DNA of 64,000 nucleotides from Agarophyton chilense (GCA_030374765.1 JARGXX010000117.1:1488001-1552000), one strand, 5' to 3'. Shown: positions 9,935 to 23,317, counted from the stretch's first letter. Notes: generated by a model from the sequence alone, not told the origin. Numbers and translations are program-made.

Positions 9935-12230
9935 TTGGACGGTCATGAGCCAAAGAGCTCCTCACCTCCCAATACAAACCACCCACAATGGACCACTCAG
10001 GATGAACCACAACTGAAACACAGTAACGACACCGTCTGTATCCTCAGGAAAGAAAACTATAAAGTTCGAGTAACCGTTGGACTTCGTTCCAACAACTCTC
10101 GAGTGACCAGAGCCGTATTGGACACAGGCGCTGGTCCCAACTTTGTCCATCCTAAGCTGCTCCCACTGGGTTGGCAAGATATCGTTCAGGAAAGAAAGAC
10201 CCCAAGGATTACCGATGCGTCTCGTAGACCAATGGACATTAAAGGGATAGTACCACTTTACCTTCAGGCAGGACAATTCAAAGTCCGCACGAGGTTTCTT
10301 GTATGTCCTAACTTGGGCGCTGAGGCAATCCTAGGCACCTCCTTTACCGCCTGATACATTAAGGCTATTTATCCAGGCCTTAGAAAAGTCGCGTTTTACC
10401 GCGCACCTTCAATCTCCATAACTGGTTCAACCCCAGGGCCAGAATCTAACCGCAAACGAGCGGTTGTCTCCGAAAACATAAATTCCAATAAGGTTCGCCT
10501 GTGAAAGGTCATAACGATACCGCCAATGACCCAAATCGCTGTATCGGTCCATTATTAGTCCTCAGGTCTCGTAGCGATTCAAAGCCATCCGAGAACGGTT
10601 CTGAAGCACCTTACCTTGATGGCCAATGAAATAATGGACATCCACCCCAGTAGGTCCTTTTTGGTCACAATCAGCAACTCCCGAGATAAAACCGTGCGGT
10701 TACCTAAGGTACAGTGATTGGTATCACTCTACCCGCGCCCGTGGCCACTATGGAGGCCCAAATGGATAATCTTGCAACTCCAACTCCCGACGAGGACGTC
10801 GACTCTTTGGAGGGGACGGTCGCCATCGGCGAAGAATTTGAATCCTACAGGCCCCAGGTACTTGATCTTCTCAGGGAATACCAGGCCATGTGGTCAAGTA
10901 GATTGGGCACAATCAGAGCCACTACACACCTCATTGACCTTCAGGATGTTGCTAGACCACAGTTCCAGCACCCATACCGTACCGGCCTTAAAGGTAGAGG
11001 AATTGTCACCGACCACATGGAAAAAATGCGCAAAGCTCAAGTGATAGAGCTGGCTGGCACCACCAAACAAATCCGAATGGGCAAGTTCTCTTGTCCTTGT
11101 GGCGAAGAAAGATGGCTCCGTCAGGTTCTGTGTCGACTAAAGGAAGCTGAACGCAGTAACCAAGAGGGACTCATACCCGATACCCGGCATGGAAGACTGT
11201 CTGGATTCCTTAGGCGAAGCTGTCATATTTACCACACTGGATGCTAACTCGGGATATTGGCAAATCCCTTTGGCCGAAGACGCGAGAGCTCTGACAACCT
11301 TTACCACCAATGAAGGTCTGTTAAGATTTACTCGCATGCCCTTTGGTTTGAAGAATGCACCAGCCACGTTCCAACGGGTAATGGATATTATACTGTCCAG
11401 AGTCAAATGGAAGTTCGCCCTGGTCTATTTGGATGACATTATAATCTTCTCACGGACCGTAAAGGAACACTTTCGCCACGTGAAGAAGGTGCTAACAATC
11501 CTACAGGACGCTGGAGTAACACTGAAACTCCGCAAGTAGGCTTTCTTCCAGGCCTCGGTGGACTATCTCAGTCAAGTCGTCCTCCCAGGAAAGCTAAAGG
11601 TGGCAACACGGACAACGAATGCGATTCGCCAGACTAATTCTCCTAGGACCCACACGGAACTACGATCCTTCGTGGGCTTGCGCAACGTTTCCCGACAATT
11701 CGTCCGAGGGTTTTCCAAGACCTCGGCCCCTGTCATCGCGATGCTGAAGAAGGGAACACCTTCGGAGTTCGAAGCCCTTACGGACGACCAGTACGAGGCA
11801 TTTCAGACACTAAAGGACAAATTGCTGAACCCACTCATATTGGCCTTACCAAAGCCCAATAGGCCTTTCGTCGTGGACACAGATGTCTCTGATGTCCAAG
11901 TGGGTTGTGCACTGCTACAGGAACAGGAGTCACCGAAGAACTATCGACCTATTGACTACTGGAGCAGAACGCTCACCAGCGCGGAGCCAAACTACAGTAC
12001 GACAGAAAAGGAATATCTAGCCATCGTATGGTCTGTATTGACACTCTCTCCGTACCTCGAGGGAACCAGGTTTACCAATAGAACAGAACATGATTCACTC
12101 CGCTGGTTACTCAATATCACCGATGCATCGAGTCACCTCGCTAGGTGGCGCCTCAGGCTGTCAGAATATGACTACGAGATAACCTTAAGGCCAGGCATCA
12201 AGCACCTGGCAGCAGATTCCCTCTAACGAA
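9935..12230 (+). pseudogene. pol part 1 of element A: protease, reverse transcriptase, RNase H
   Basis: The aspartic protease motif is AVLDTGAGPNFVH near 10.11 kb (DTGAG active site). The reverse transcriptase region includes FTTLDANSGYWQIPL near 11.23 kb, FTRMPFGLKNAPATFQR, and the catalytic YLDDIIIFS near 11.43 kb. The connection domain reads ELRSFVGL. RNase H has FVVDTDVSDVQVGCALLQ (first catalytic Asp), YWSRTLTSAE and EKEYLAIVW. This order is the standard Ty3/gypsy one. The segment is a fossil with several breaks. Confidence 0.85.
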
Positions 12231-12559
12231 TCATTACCAACGGAACTGATGACACACCATTGGACGACCTAATTCCCACCCCCTTTACAGATGATGGACC
12301 TCAGGATTATAGGGGAACAGATGACCTTATGGGTAAGGGGCAATCGAAGGATCCTCAGGTAAAGGAGAATGAAGTACACCTATTAGACTAGGATACAGTA
12401 CCGCCCAATTCGGCACCACATCAGGTTAATGCGATAGCCCTGGAGGAAAAAGTGCTCCTCCCCATAACTATTGAGGAACTCCTACAGGCGCAGGTCGAAG
12501 ATGGGTACTGCAAGGAAACAGCCCAATCGGTAGGAACCCCAGGATGACTGTTCGACTAT

Positions 12560-14250
12560 GACCGATTTGGACTACTATGTCGCCGCCCACCGCTGGATGG
12601 CGCACTTCAACGGGTAATACCAACTTCGCTAAGGGCACGATTCCTATACCTCGCCCATTTTCCCCGCTTGGCTGGTCACCCTGGAGGCCGACGAATGTAC
12701 CAGACCCTAAGGAAGCTCTTCTACTGGCCACTTATGGCGCAGGACCTATGGCAAACCGCACGGAACTGTGCATCGTTCTCGCAGATGTGAGGGTCTCGCG
12801 CCAACCATTAGGCCAAATTGAAGCTCTTCCCCGCCGCAGGTCCAATGGAATTTGTCGCAATGGATATACTTGGGCCTTTGCCTAAGTCGTCCCATGGAAA
12901 ACGGGTTGTTTTTGTTATAACCGATAGGTTTACCAAACGTACCCGAGCCATACCCCTAGGAAAGACAACGGCCACGAGTGTCGCCACGGCCTTTTTGTCC
13001 CACTGGGTATATCCATATGGCATGCCACTCTACCTCCTTACGGATAACGGCAGCCAGTTTGTATCCAAATTCTTCTCGCATATCTGTGCTTCCTTAGGTA
13101 TCAAACATGTGACCACCACGGCGTACCACATGCAAACTAATGGCCAAGCGGAATGCTTCAACTGCACCCCTCTGGACGACATGGCGCACTACGTTTCGGA
13201 GCACCAATTCGACTGCGACGAATACGTTGAGCCACTGGTTTATGCCTACAACACGCAGGTGCACGCTTCCACACGGTCAACGCCTTTCGACCTAACGCTA
13301 ACGAGAGCGCCGCCGTTGATAGCTGTTGACCTTCAGAAATCGATCAAACCCCAGGAAATAACCGAAAGAATGAATCCGACCCAGGCAAAGCGCTAGTCGC
13401 GCCGACGCATTGACCGCATTCTCCAATCGACCAGAACTGTACTAACCAAAGCCCAACGGCGCTACAAGATCAATTTCGACAAAGCCGTTGGGAATAAACC
13501 GACCTTTGGGAACGAGGACCTTGTTTACCTTGACCGGCCACCAGAAGACAGTGAGCAACTCAAGGACAATACGAGGAAGCTCTTACTTTGCTCTACGGGA
13601 CCATTCAAAGTCCTTAGTGCCAATGACCACACCATCACGCTCCTGATTGACGGCATACAGGACACCGTGTCTCTTGAACGCATGACGAAAGCTCCCAGTT
13701 CGTCCGGACCACTAAAGTCCCAGCCCCCTGGCCCAACGGAAGCACCACGACCTCAGGGCGACACTCAAGTCTCCACACCCTCTGAGGCAGTTCCTGAGGA
13801 CTCAACTAGCCCCACCGCCACGATGGTCAATGCCAACCACTATGACCCATCGCTCCCAACCGACTTGGATGGATTCGCCCCTCTGGAACACACACTTCTT
13901 CCGGAGGATGAACATCAACCGGTGTATGTGATTGAGCGCATCATCTCCGTCGGTATGGGAGAAGATGGAACTATGCGCTATCGCGTCCGTTGGTTCGGCT
14001 ACACACCTGAGGAAGATAATTGGCAAGAGCCTCAAACCATTCCGGCTAATTCTATCGCCAGCTATTGGCCCAAGATCAGCCACTTGGAGCACGGCCTTCA
14101 GGAGAGGGCAACCATTGGTCCGAATAATCCAACCATTGGCCCGAATAACCCCAAAACGCCTCCCAAACCGCCTCCCGACACGACGTTTCGTCGTAGCTCC
14201 CGCATCAGGGAACAAATTCAGTCCTTCAAAGACACCTGATGATAACCCGG
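12560..14250 (+). pseudogene. pol part 2 of element A: integrase and chromodomain
   Basis: The integrase core begins MEFVAMDILGPLPKS near 12.85 kb (first Asp). It continues with LLTDNGSQFVSKFF (second Asp) and MQTNGQAECFN (Glu of the NGQAE motif). The tail carries YNTQVHASTRSTPFDL. A chromodomain near 13.93-14.07 kb reads YVIERIISVG, then YRVRWFGYTPEEDNWQEPQ, with the aromatic residues that in chromoviruses can recognise methylated histone H3 and steer integration to heterochromatin. The region is a fossil but the domains are clear. Confidence 0.87.
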
Positions 14251-14384
14251 GACGCTCTTAAGATGGGATGCCGTCCCGGGGCACGCACATTTGAGATAAA
14301 AGAACGACCTTGGGAAAGCACAAGCACTACTTAATCTAACTTACTCTAGTAACTAACAGAGGCCTAGCAGCCCTCCGTATGACG

Positions 14385-16500
14385 TCAAGGTTTGCGGAAG
14401 CGCTCCGAACACCAACTGGAACACTGGGGCGGCGCAGGAGTAACTCCGTCGTCTTCATTGGCACCTGCAGGAGCGAAACCGGGACTAGGGTCACCGGAGG
14501 AGCCAACTGGACCACCCGAACAGGCCCCAGTAAGCCGAGCGCACTTCTTCGCCGGGGATTCTCTTGAGGAACTATTGTCACCATCGTAAATCTCCAGGTC
14601 ATTCAAATTGAGACCATATCGGGCATCCACGTCGGCAGTATCCCTCTGGGACATCGTCTGCGCATTCTGATGCAGAATATTGACCATGGCGGTCTTCAGG
14701 TCCTGACCCTGTTGAACAACCGCGGCGTAGCGAGCCGAGCGACGCGCCCAAGAACAGGCTTCCCTCAGGACTGTCGCAATGTCCATTGAGGCCATGATAA
14801 CAACGATACAGCAAACTTGACGGAGATCTGCCGCGACAGCCGTGTCCGGAGCAGGAAAGTATACCAACGGAGAGAACGAAGCGATGTCGACGCCCCCCGT
14901 GGATGTTTGAACAAGTGCCTCGCCTACAAGACTTTCGGTTTCTACAGTAACCTCGCCAGGAGCAATTCTCACTTGAGCGACGGGCGGTTCACACGAGAGC
15001 TCATCCTGAGAAGCAGCGCCTGGAGGAGCCGGAGGAGGGGAAGAAGTCGGCAACACAACAGCGGACTCGACCGGAGAATGAACGCCCTCCACGGGTAGGA
15101 CAAAAGGATCTTCAGCGAAGGATTCTCCGTCGGACATACCAGCAGGAACCAACGGAGTTGCTTCCACATCAGGCTCGAAGCACACAGGATCGAAACCAGT
15201 GGCCTTCGGATAATAGTCGGGCAGATGATGCCTCGGAATTCCCGATGGTTGAGTCCTCAAAGGCTTGGCAGGAAAGGCACTAGCGTCGTCTCTACCCTGA
15301 GCATGCAGCGGAATCAGCTTGAGTGAGTCGGTATCCCAGTCATACCAAAGGAACCCAGGAGTCCTGCCCCACTCTACCTGTAGGACATGAACCAAAAGAG
15401 CCTTGATCTCCTCGACGTCGAACTGAGTCCCACGGAAGATATTTTGGATGCCCAGGTTCCTTAGGAAGCGAATCGTTATGTTCGGGATCGGGATTAGGCG
15501 ACCTCGAGGACCGGGTATGTTCTCATCGTACCATACCCTCCAATCCTCCGAACGCACAGTACCCCGGATTCCGTATTCTGCGGTATCCAGAAAGGCCATA
15601 AGGGACATCACGCCGAATTCGACGAAGAGCACCTGCCAGGACAGCCAGGTCCTTCGGTCATGGTCAGTGCCCATGAGTTTAAAGGAGTGGTACGCCACCA
15701 CGGACGGCATGGGAACCAGAAGGAGCGGCGAGACAGGCCAATACACGGCTCATTGGTTCTAATCCTCATGGGGTAGGGAAAGGTACAACGGAAAGCGTTT
15801 GTCGGCGCTCATGTCGTGGAAATCTACTTGGGGCCAACAAGAGAAGAACCCCAGGGATTGATGCAGACGACCATCGGGCTCGTGCATCTTGTTCCAATAG
15901 ACCCAGTTGGACATCCATAATAAGTGGTCGTACGTTGGCCGGAAGCACATAAGCGCCAAGAGGTTTTGGCCAGCCGGAGGAAAGCGCACATGAGGCGAGA
16001 TGAAGTCCGTGTATAGGTCCAAAAGAAGTTTGTTCACCCTGAACTGGTAATCGGCTTCTTCCTTGCAGCAGAATTACTCCATGTTCCCTTGGACGAGTGT
16101 GAGACATCGCGTCGCCGAACGCGGATCTACAGGACAGTGCAACCATCGGTTATACCACGAGACGCTGCGCTCGTTCTTGCTGCCCCTCTGGAAGTCGGGT
16201 ATCTTGGCAAACCTTCGGGCGTCGAGATACATGTGGCAAAACCTTTGGTATTCTTCCATGGAGGACGGAAGAACGGCATGACGCACTGCCCGCGGGTTTC
16301 TTCCGATGGTATGGTCGTAACGGTCCCCTGGACGCTCTTAGGCCACTTGGTGTCCCTAAGAGCTCCATGCTGGCTTGCTTAAGGTCATGGTACCGATGGC
16401 CCCAGGTTGGTCCGCCGGGAAATAGATGGGAGAGCCGGTGGAGGCGACATAGTCCGAAGGATGTACGACGTATCTAGCGGGCTTATAAGGTGATTTCGGC
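14385..16500 (-). CDS. Long antisense ORF between the A and B pol genes (aORF family)
   Basis: The minus strand carries protein-like sequence over about 2.1 kb. A long block spans 14385-15746 (453 codons), and related text runs upstream to about 16.5 kb. Key blocks in order are PIYFPADQPGAIGTMTLSKPAW near the N-terminus, a segment with LDLYTDFISP, DWRVWYDENIPGPRGRL, HVLQVEWGRTPGFLWYDWD, and PSGIPRHHLPDYYPKATGF, then a Pro/Ser/Ala/Val-rich low-complexity tail. The same blocks in the same order occur in the minus-strand ORF of element C, for example PVDFYGRDPLDNVELFAQAPW, RVWY, VDWSGVP...DLVWYDPW and PRDMPPNQLTRYVYDGTPF. No family is recognised, no transmembrane segment is evident, and it does not resemble env. 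Antisense ORFs between pol and the 3' LTR are known in some plant Ty3/gypsy elements, and this looks analogous. The coding region belongs to a fossil element and is not intact throughout. Confidence 0.65.
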
Positions 16501-16639
16501 ATCGCGCGAAACCAATGGAAAGGTACCATGAGGAAAAGACGAAGTAACGGAGTTTACCCGAACGGACTGTAAGGCGTGAACCACGGTGGACGAAGAGCGG
16601 AGGCTCTCCAAGGGAAGAACGGAGACGAAGAAAGAGCGT

Positions 16640-18230
16640 CCCGGGTCTTCCTCAGGTGTCTCCGAAGGACTCACTTTGTTCCCTGATGCGGGAGCTACGA
16701 CAAAACGTCGTGTCGGGAGGCGTTTTGGGAGGCGTTTTGGGGTTATTCGGGCCAATGGTTGGATTATTCGGACCAATATTTGCCCACTCCTGAAGGCCGC
16801 GCTCCGAGTGGCTGATTTTGCGCCAATAGCGGGCGATAAAACTAGCCGGGACGGTTTGAGGCTCTTGTCAAGTATCTTCTTCAGGTGTGTAGCCGAATCA
16901 ACGGACGCAATAGCGCATAGTTCCATCTTCTACCCGACCGGCGGAGATGATGCGCTTGAACACATATTCCGGTTGATGTTCATCCTCCGGAAGGGGATTG
17001 TGGTCCAGAGGGGTGAATCCATCGGAATCGGTAGGGAGCGATGAAACATAGTACTTTGCAGTAACCATCGTGTCTGGGGGACTAGTCGAGTCCTCGGGAA
17101 CTGCCTCAGGGAGTGTGGAGACTTCAGTGTCGACCTGAGGTCGTGGTGCTTCCGTTGGGCCAGGGGGCTGGGACTTTGGTGGTCTGGAGGAATTTGGAGC
17201 TTGCGTCATGCGGTCAAGAGACACGGTGTCCTGTATGCCGTCAATCAGGAGCGTGATGGTGTGGTCATTGGCCTAAAGGACTTTGAATGGCCATGTAGAG
17301 CAAGGTAAGAGCTTCCGAGTAGTGTCCTCGAGTTTCTCACTGTCCTCTGGTGGGCGGTCAAGGTAAACAAGGTCTCCTTTCCCAAAGGTCGGTTTATTCC
17401 CAACGTCTTTGTCGAAATTGATCTTGTAGCGCCGTTGAGCTTTGGTTAGTACAGTTCTGGCCGATTGGATAATGCAGTCGATGCGTCGGCGCGGGTGGCG
17501 TTTCGCCTGGATCAGAGTCATTCATTCGGTTATGTCCTGGGGTATGATAGCCTCCTGAAGGTCAACCGCTATCGGCGGCGGCGCACTCCTTAGCGTTAGG
17601 TCGAACGGTGTTGTCCCTGTGGAAGAGTGCACCTGTGTGTTGTAGGCATAAAACAATGGCTCAACGTAGTCGTCCCAGTCCAATTGGTGCTCCGAAACGT
17701 AGTGCGCCAATCGATCCAGAAGAGTGCAGTTGAAGCGTTCGGCTTGGCCATTGGTTTACAAGTGGTACGCCGTGGTGGTCATATATTTGATACCTAAGGT
17801 AGCACAGACATGCGACAAGAATTTGGATACAAACTGGCTGCCGTTATCCGTAAGGAGGTAAAGTAGCATGCCATAAGGATATACCCAGTAAGACAAGAAG
17901 GCCGTGGCGACATCCGTAGCCGTTGGATTTCCTAGAGGTACGGCTCGGCTACGTTTGGAAAACCTATCGGTCATAACCAAAACAAACCGTTTCCCATGGG
18001 ACGAATTAGGCAAAGGCCCAAGTATATCCATTGCGACAAATTCCATTGGACCTGCGGCGGTGAAGAGCTTCAATTTGGCCTGATGGTTGGCGCGATACCC
18101 TTGGATCTGTGCGCACGATGCCCAGTTCCTTACGGTTCGCCATAGGTCCTGCGCCATTAGTGGCCAGTAGAAGAACGTCCTTAGGGTCTGGTACATTCGT
18201 CGGCCTCCAGGATGACCAGCCAAGCGGGGG
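16640..18230 (-). pseudogene. pol part 2 of element B: integrase and chromodomain
   Basis: The integrase N-terminal text GHPGGRRMYQTLRTFFYWP is near 18.2 kb. The core follows: MEFVAMDILGPLPNS (first Asp), LLTDNGSQFVSKFL (second Asp), then YNTQVHSSTGTTPFDL in the tail. Further left are MSLDRMTQAPNSS and the chromodomain, with EYVFKRIISAGRVEDGTMRY. A possible extension after the chromodomain continues to about 16.5 kb and differs from A. It is a fossil. Confidence 0.85.
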
Positions 18231-18259
18231 GAACGGGCGAGGTATAGGAATCGCGCCCT

Positions 18260-20960
18260 TAGCGAAGTTGATAATACCCGTTGGAGTGCGCCATCCAGCG
18301 GTGTGCGGCGACATAGTAGTCCAAATCGGTCACAGTCGAACAGTCATCCTGGGGTTCCCACCAATTGGGCTGTTTCCTTTCAGTACTCGTCTTCGACCTG
18401 CGCCTGTAAGAGTTCCTCAATAGTTATAGGGAGGAGCTCTTTTTCCTCCGGGGCTATCAAACTAACCTGAGGTGGTGCCGAATTGGGCTGTACTGCCTCC
18501 CAGTCCAATAGGTATATTTCGTTCCACTTTATCTCATGATCCTCCGATTGCACCTTACCCAAAAGGTCATCCGTTTCCGTATAACCCTGAGCTCCATCAT
18601 TTGTAAAGGGTGTTGGCATTAGGTCGTCCAAATGAGTGTCGTCAGTTCCGTCGGTTTTGATTCGCGAAAGGGCATATGCTGCCTTTTGCTTGATGCCTGG
18701 CCTAAAGCTTATCTAGTAGTCATATTCGGAGAGCCTGAGGCGCCAAGTAGCGAGGCGATTCGATGCATCGGTCATGTTGAGTAACCAGCGGAGTGAATCG
18801 TGGTCAGTCCTAATGTTAGACCTAGTTCCCTAGGGTTTCAGACGGAGTGTTAATACGACCATACGATGGCTAGACATTCCTTTTCGGTAGGAATGTAGTT
18901 TCGCTCCGCGCTGGTGAGCGTTCTGCTCCAGTATCCATTAGGTCGATAGTCCTTCGGTGACTCCTGTTCCTGTAGCAGTTCACATCCCACTTGCACATCA
19001 GAGACGTCTGTTTCCAGGAAAAATGGCCTATTGGGTTTTGGTAAAGCCAATATAGGTGGGTTCGGCAATTTGTCCTTTAGGGTCTGAAATGCCTCGTACT
19101 GGTCGTCGGTAAGGGCTTCGAACTCCGAAGGTGTTCCCTTCTTCAGCATCGCGTTGTGAGGGGCCAAGATCTTGGCAAACCCTTGGACGAACAGCCGGTA
19201 AGCATTGCAAAAGCCAACGAAGGATCGTAGTTCCGTGTGCGTCCTAGGAGGTTTAGCCTGGAGAATCGAATTTGTGGTCCGTGTGGCCACCTTTGGCTTT
19301 CCTGGGAGAACGACGTGACCGAGATAGTTCACTAAGGCCTGGGAGAAAGCGCATTCGCGGAGTTTCAGTGTTACTCCAGCGTCCTGTAGGATGGTTAGCA
19401 CATTCTTCACGTGCCCAAAGTGTTCCTTTACGGTCTGTGAGAAGATTATAACGTCATCCAAGTAGGCCAGGTCGAACTTCCATTTGACTCTGGACAGTAT
19501 AATTTCCAATGCCCGTTGGAAAGCTGCTGGTGCATTCTTTAAACCAAAGAGCATACGAGTAAATCTGAACAGACCTTCATGGGTTGTAAAGGTTGTCAGC
19601 GCTCTCGCATCTTCGGCCAAAAAGATTTGCTAGTATCCAGAGTTAGCGTCCAGTGCGGTAAATACGACAGATTCGCTTAAGGAATCCAGACAGTCCTCCA
19701 TACGGGGAATTGGGTATGAGTCCCTCTTGGTTACTGCGTTCCGCTTCATGAAGTAGGTACAGAACCTGACGGAGCCCTCTTTCTTCGCCACGAGGACAAG
19801 GAGAATTGTCAATTCGGATTGGTTTGGAGGCGCCGGCTGTATGACCTGAGCTTTGCCCATTTTGTCCAAATGGTCGGCGATATTTTTCCTACCTTTAAGG
19901 GCGGTACGATATGGGTTCTGGAACTGTGGTCTAGCATCATCCTGAAGGTCAATGCGGTGTGTAGTGTCTCTGATTGTGTTCAATATACCTGAGCACATGG
20001 CCTGGTAGTCCCTGAGGAGATCAAGTACCTGGGGCCTATAGAATTCGAATTCTGCGCCGACGGCGACCGCCACCTCCGAAGAGTCGACGTCCTCTTCGGG
20101 AGTTGGCGTCACGAGGTTATCCATTTGGGCCTCCATAATGGCCACGGGCGTGGGTAGAGTGATGCCAATCACTGTACAATTAGGTAACCGTGCGGTTTTA
20201 TCTCTGAAGTTGCTGATTGTGAGCAAGAAGGGCCTGTTGGGGTGGATGTTCATTACTCTATTGGCCATAAAGGTAGGGTGCCTCAGAACCGTCTTTGGAT
20301 GGTGCTGAATCGTTACGAGACCTGAGGACTGGGAATGGACCGATACAACGATTTGGGTCATGGGGGGTATCGTTATGGCCTTTGACAGGCGAACCTTACT
20401 GGACTTCGTGTTTTCGGAGACAACCGCTCGTTTGCGGTAAGATTCTGGCCCTGGGGCGAAACCAGTTATGGAGATGGAACGTGCGTGGTAGAATGCAACT
20501 TTCCTAAGACCTGGATAAATGGCCTTAATTTGTCGATCGATAAAGGAGGTCCTTAGGATTGCATCAGCGCCCAAGTTAGGACATACAAGTAACCACGTGC
20601 TGACTTTGAATTGTCCAAATTGTAAGTAAAGTGGTACTATTCCTTTAAAGTCCACTGGTCTACGTGATGCATCGATAATCCTTGGGGTTTTCCTTGCATG
20701 AACGAAATCTTGCCACCCATATGGGAGTAGCTTAGGATGGACCAAGTTTGGACCAGCGCCTGTGACCAATACAGCTGTGGTCACTCGAGAGTTGTTGGAA
20801 CGAAGTTCTACGGTTTCTCGAACTTTATAGTTCTCTTTCCTGAGGATGCAGACGGTGTCGTTACTGTGTTCTAATATTGGTTCATCCTGAGTGGTCCATT
20901 GTGGGTTGTTCATATTGGGAGGTGAGGAGCTCTTTGGCCCATGACCGTCCAATTGGTTGA
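18260..20960 (-). pseudogene. pol part 1 of element B: protease, reverse transcriptase, RNase H
   Basis: The protease region is near 20.77 kb, with text AVLVTGAGPNLVHPKLL where an active enzyme has DTGAG. Reverse transcriptase segments are visible: PIPRMEDCLDSL, VFTALDANSGY, FTRMLFGLKNAPAAFQR and LAYLDDVIIFSQ. The connection LRSFVGFCNAYRLFVQGF and an RNase H with FLETDVSDVQVGCELLQ, YWSRTLTSAERNY and EKECLAIVW follow. It is a fossil copy of the same protein as in A. Confidence 0.85.
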
Positions 20961-20999
20961 GGTAGGGGCTTAGAGAGGGAGGATTATCCTCGAGTCGTC

Positions 21000-23310
21000 C
21001 CTCTAAGAGTTTTCCGATGGGGTTTCCGTTTCTTCCTGAGGATAAGGTTCTTCCACGGGGTCGTCCGTAGGATCTACAATGGCGTGGACCTGTGGGGTTT
21101 TGATCGGAGTGTCTGGAGGCATGGCAAAGCGTGAGCTTCCAGGGGTCCCTGTGGTTCGTTGCTGTGCCCTGTTCTACATTCGTTCGGATCTCTGCACCCG
21201 TAATTATCTTCCCTTAGGGCTAGGAGAGTTTTACGTGCGTTCTCAGACAGATACCTCGTACAGTCACACGGCTGGGTCACTGAAACGCAGAGGAATCAGG
21301 CCCTTGGAGAGGGAAGAAAAACGTCCATTGCGGGGCGGAAATGGAGAATACTTGGGTGCGGGTGGTTCAGTGGTCGCTTTAGTTCCCTGGGAGGTATATG
21401 ATGGGGGCCCGGCCGAGGGAGCACCAAAACTAACCGCGAGGACATCTCCCGAGTCGACATAATGGAATGATGAATCTATTTTCGATTCCGTGGAGGTAAC
21501 CAAATGGGCTTGGAATGGTTTACGCAATGGAGTTGCGTGTCCTCTCGATAGATCAGCATTCCGCCTGGAGGTCCTATAGGTTTTGCCATAAACGTCTGTG
21601 TAGGTAACGAGCCTTTGGAAAGAGTATTGTGCGTTTTCCGTGTGGTAATTGCGCACATGTGCCCGAATTGCAGGGAGCAATCCCGTGATGAAGTGACGTT
21701 TAAGCCGTACTTCGGAGAACACGTTTCCACATCTGTAAGCCTTTTTCCATAGGTCGTCTGCGAAAGCCGATTCGGTCATGTTGGAGCTTTGCCTAAAGGA
21801 GATGACTTCCTGGTGTGAATCCATTATGACGTCATCCGTCGCGTAGGTTTCCTAGAGGTAATGAACAACCTGAGGGTATGACCTGAGGAGCTCACGGTCT
21901 TGAGCATCCACAAGTTCAGTTGTACGAGATATATTCTGAACAACTCGGTCACGCGCCTGTCACGTAAGGAGGAATTGGAAAAGGTACAGAGCAGCGCACT
22001 CGTGGACACCGTTCTGATGGCAGGCCGTACGGAACAAACTGAGAACCCTAAGAAAAGCAATGGGATCGGTACCCGAGAACTTGTCCGTAAGGGTAGTTGC
22101 ATCCGTTTGGCCCATTTGGCGATTCTGCGAGCCACCGAACCAGAATATTTCGCGGACCTGTCGGCCACCCGGTAATTCCGGTACTCTAGAACCTTTAGAA
22201 AAATTTCGTCGGTTGTTGGCAGTGGTCTGAGGCCTCGAACGGCAGCCTCATCCACTTCCGAGTCGGTCGTTTAGGTGGAGGCCGATTCGGAATCACTCGT
22301 ATCCGAATGGTCTCTTCTCTTGATACTTCTTTTCTTCTTTCTCCTGCGGTTTTTTCGTTTCTTTCTAGCGGAGTAGGGACCTAAAGGATCCATCTCTCTA
22401 TCAGATCCGATGGAGCCCTGTGGTCGCTGTACCTCGTATAATCCGTAGGGTGGGGCTAGCGGTCTCTGTTCTAGACGCGGAGCTTCTTTTCTGCCCCTCG
22501 CTTGTTCCTCCCTTGGATTTTCCTGATGGGCAATCTGTCTCTCATTTAGTCGCAAAGGTTCTCTTCTGCTCCTAGATTGTCCGACCATTGGGTTTACCTG
22601 ATGGTATTCTCGGTGAGGAGCGGATAATTCCGCCACTCCTGGGTGTTCGGTAGGGGGCTGCCATATGGAGACCGTATGGATAGTTTGTGGTGGAGTGGTC
22701 CTAGGGACCAAATTGCCTGTCTGGCGGGGGACTGCTCCTTGAACGGCCTGTAGGAGGGAGTCTATGAATAATTCAGACTCCATTACCTTAGGGACGATTC
22801 GCACGATTAGGTAATCCGTGTGGGCAGCGATCGCCGTAGCGAGTCGCACGTCCATGATGGATTCCACATGGGCTGAGCAGAGCTCACCGAGACGTGGCCA
22901 GAGTAGGTCGGCAAGCCCCGCCGGCATGTTTTCACTTATTCCTTCGGTCCGGGGGGGTTCTCCTTGGGGTGTTCCTGGCCTAGGGTGGCCCTGGTGAGGC
23001 GTTCTCGTAAACGCGCTGCCACCGGGGGTTCTCGGCGAATCTTTTCAGGGTTATCCAGGGGGGTCAGGACTTCTTGCGGCTGGCTCCTCGTGTTCTGCTG
23101 TCGATAGCGGTACCAACCTGAGGGTCAGGTGACATCGCCGGCGTTGTAGTCGCACTTCGTCCTGCCGTAGGATTCCTATGGTCGGGTCGGTTGGGTGTGG
23201 TTCCTGCATACATAATGGCGGTTGCTTCTGTACTCCTGGTTCGTTGGGGAATTAAACCAAAGGTTAGAATCCGGCCAATTCTTCGTCCCTGTGGTCCGTT
23301 CAATTATTCC
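21000..23310 (-). pseudogene. gag region of element B
   Basis: The text parallels A's gag: IPQRTRSTEATAI near the start, GLADLLWPRLGELCSAHVES, a Lys/Arg-rich RKKRKNRRRKKKRSIKRR stretch near 22.33 kb, QSSNMTESAFADDLWKKAY and LKRHFITGLLPAIRAHV. The basic cluster could bind RNA or serve as a nuclear-localisation signal. It is a fossil with several breaks, and it helps to recognise E's gag, which is the same protein in older form. Confidence 0.75.
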
Positions 23311-23317
23311 TAGAGGA

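Larger units (their letters stand above)
7263..16500 (+). mobile_element. Gypsy chromovirus A (fossil), 5' LTR to antisense ORF
   Basis: A Ty3/gypsy element with a 441-bp 5' LTR, primer-binding site, gag, protease, reverse transcriptase, RNase H, integrase and a C-terminal chromodomain on the plus strand. A long ORF on the opposite strand follows. Element C further right has the same order, which is why I assign the minus-strand ORF to A. No polypurine tract or 3' LTR is found: at about 16.5-16.65 kb the sequence passes directly into the end of element B in opposite orientation. It is broken, with roughly ten or more breaks. It is young enough that whole protein domains read cleanly. It inserted into the copia remnant on its left. 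Confidence 0.85.

Noticed and set aside
14385-16500. The antisense ORF as an env gene
   Set aside because: It is on the strand opposite to A's (and C's) gag-pol, and no signal peptide, membrane anchor or Cys-rich envelope pattern is seen.
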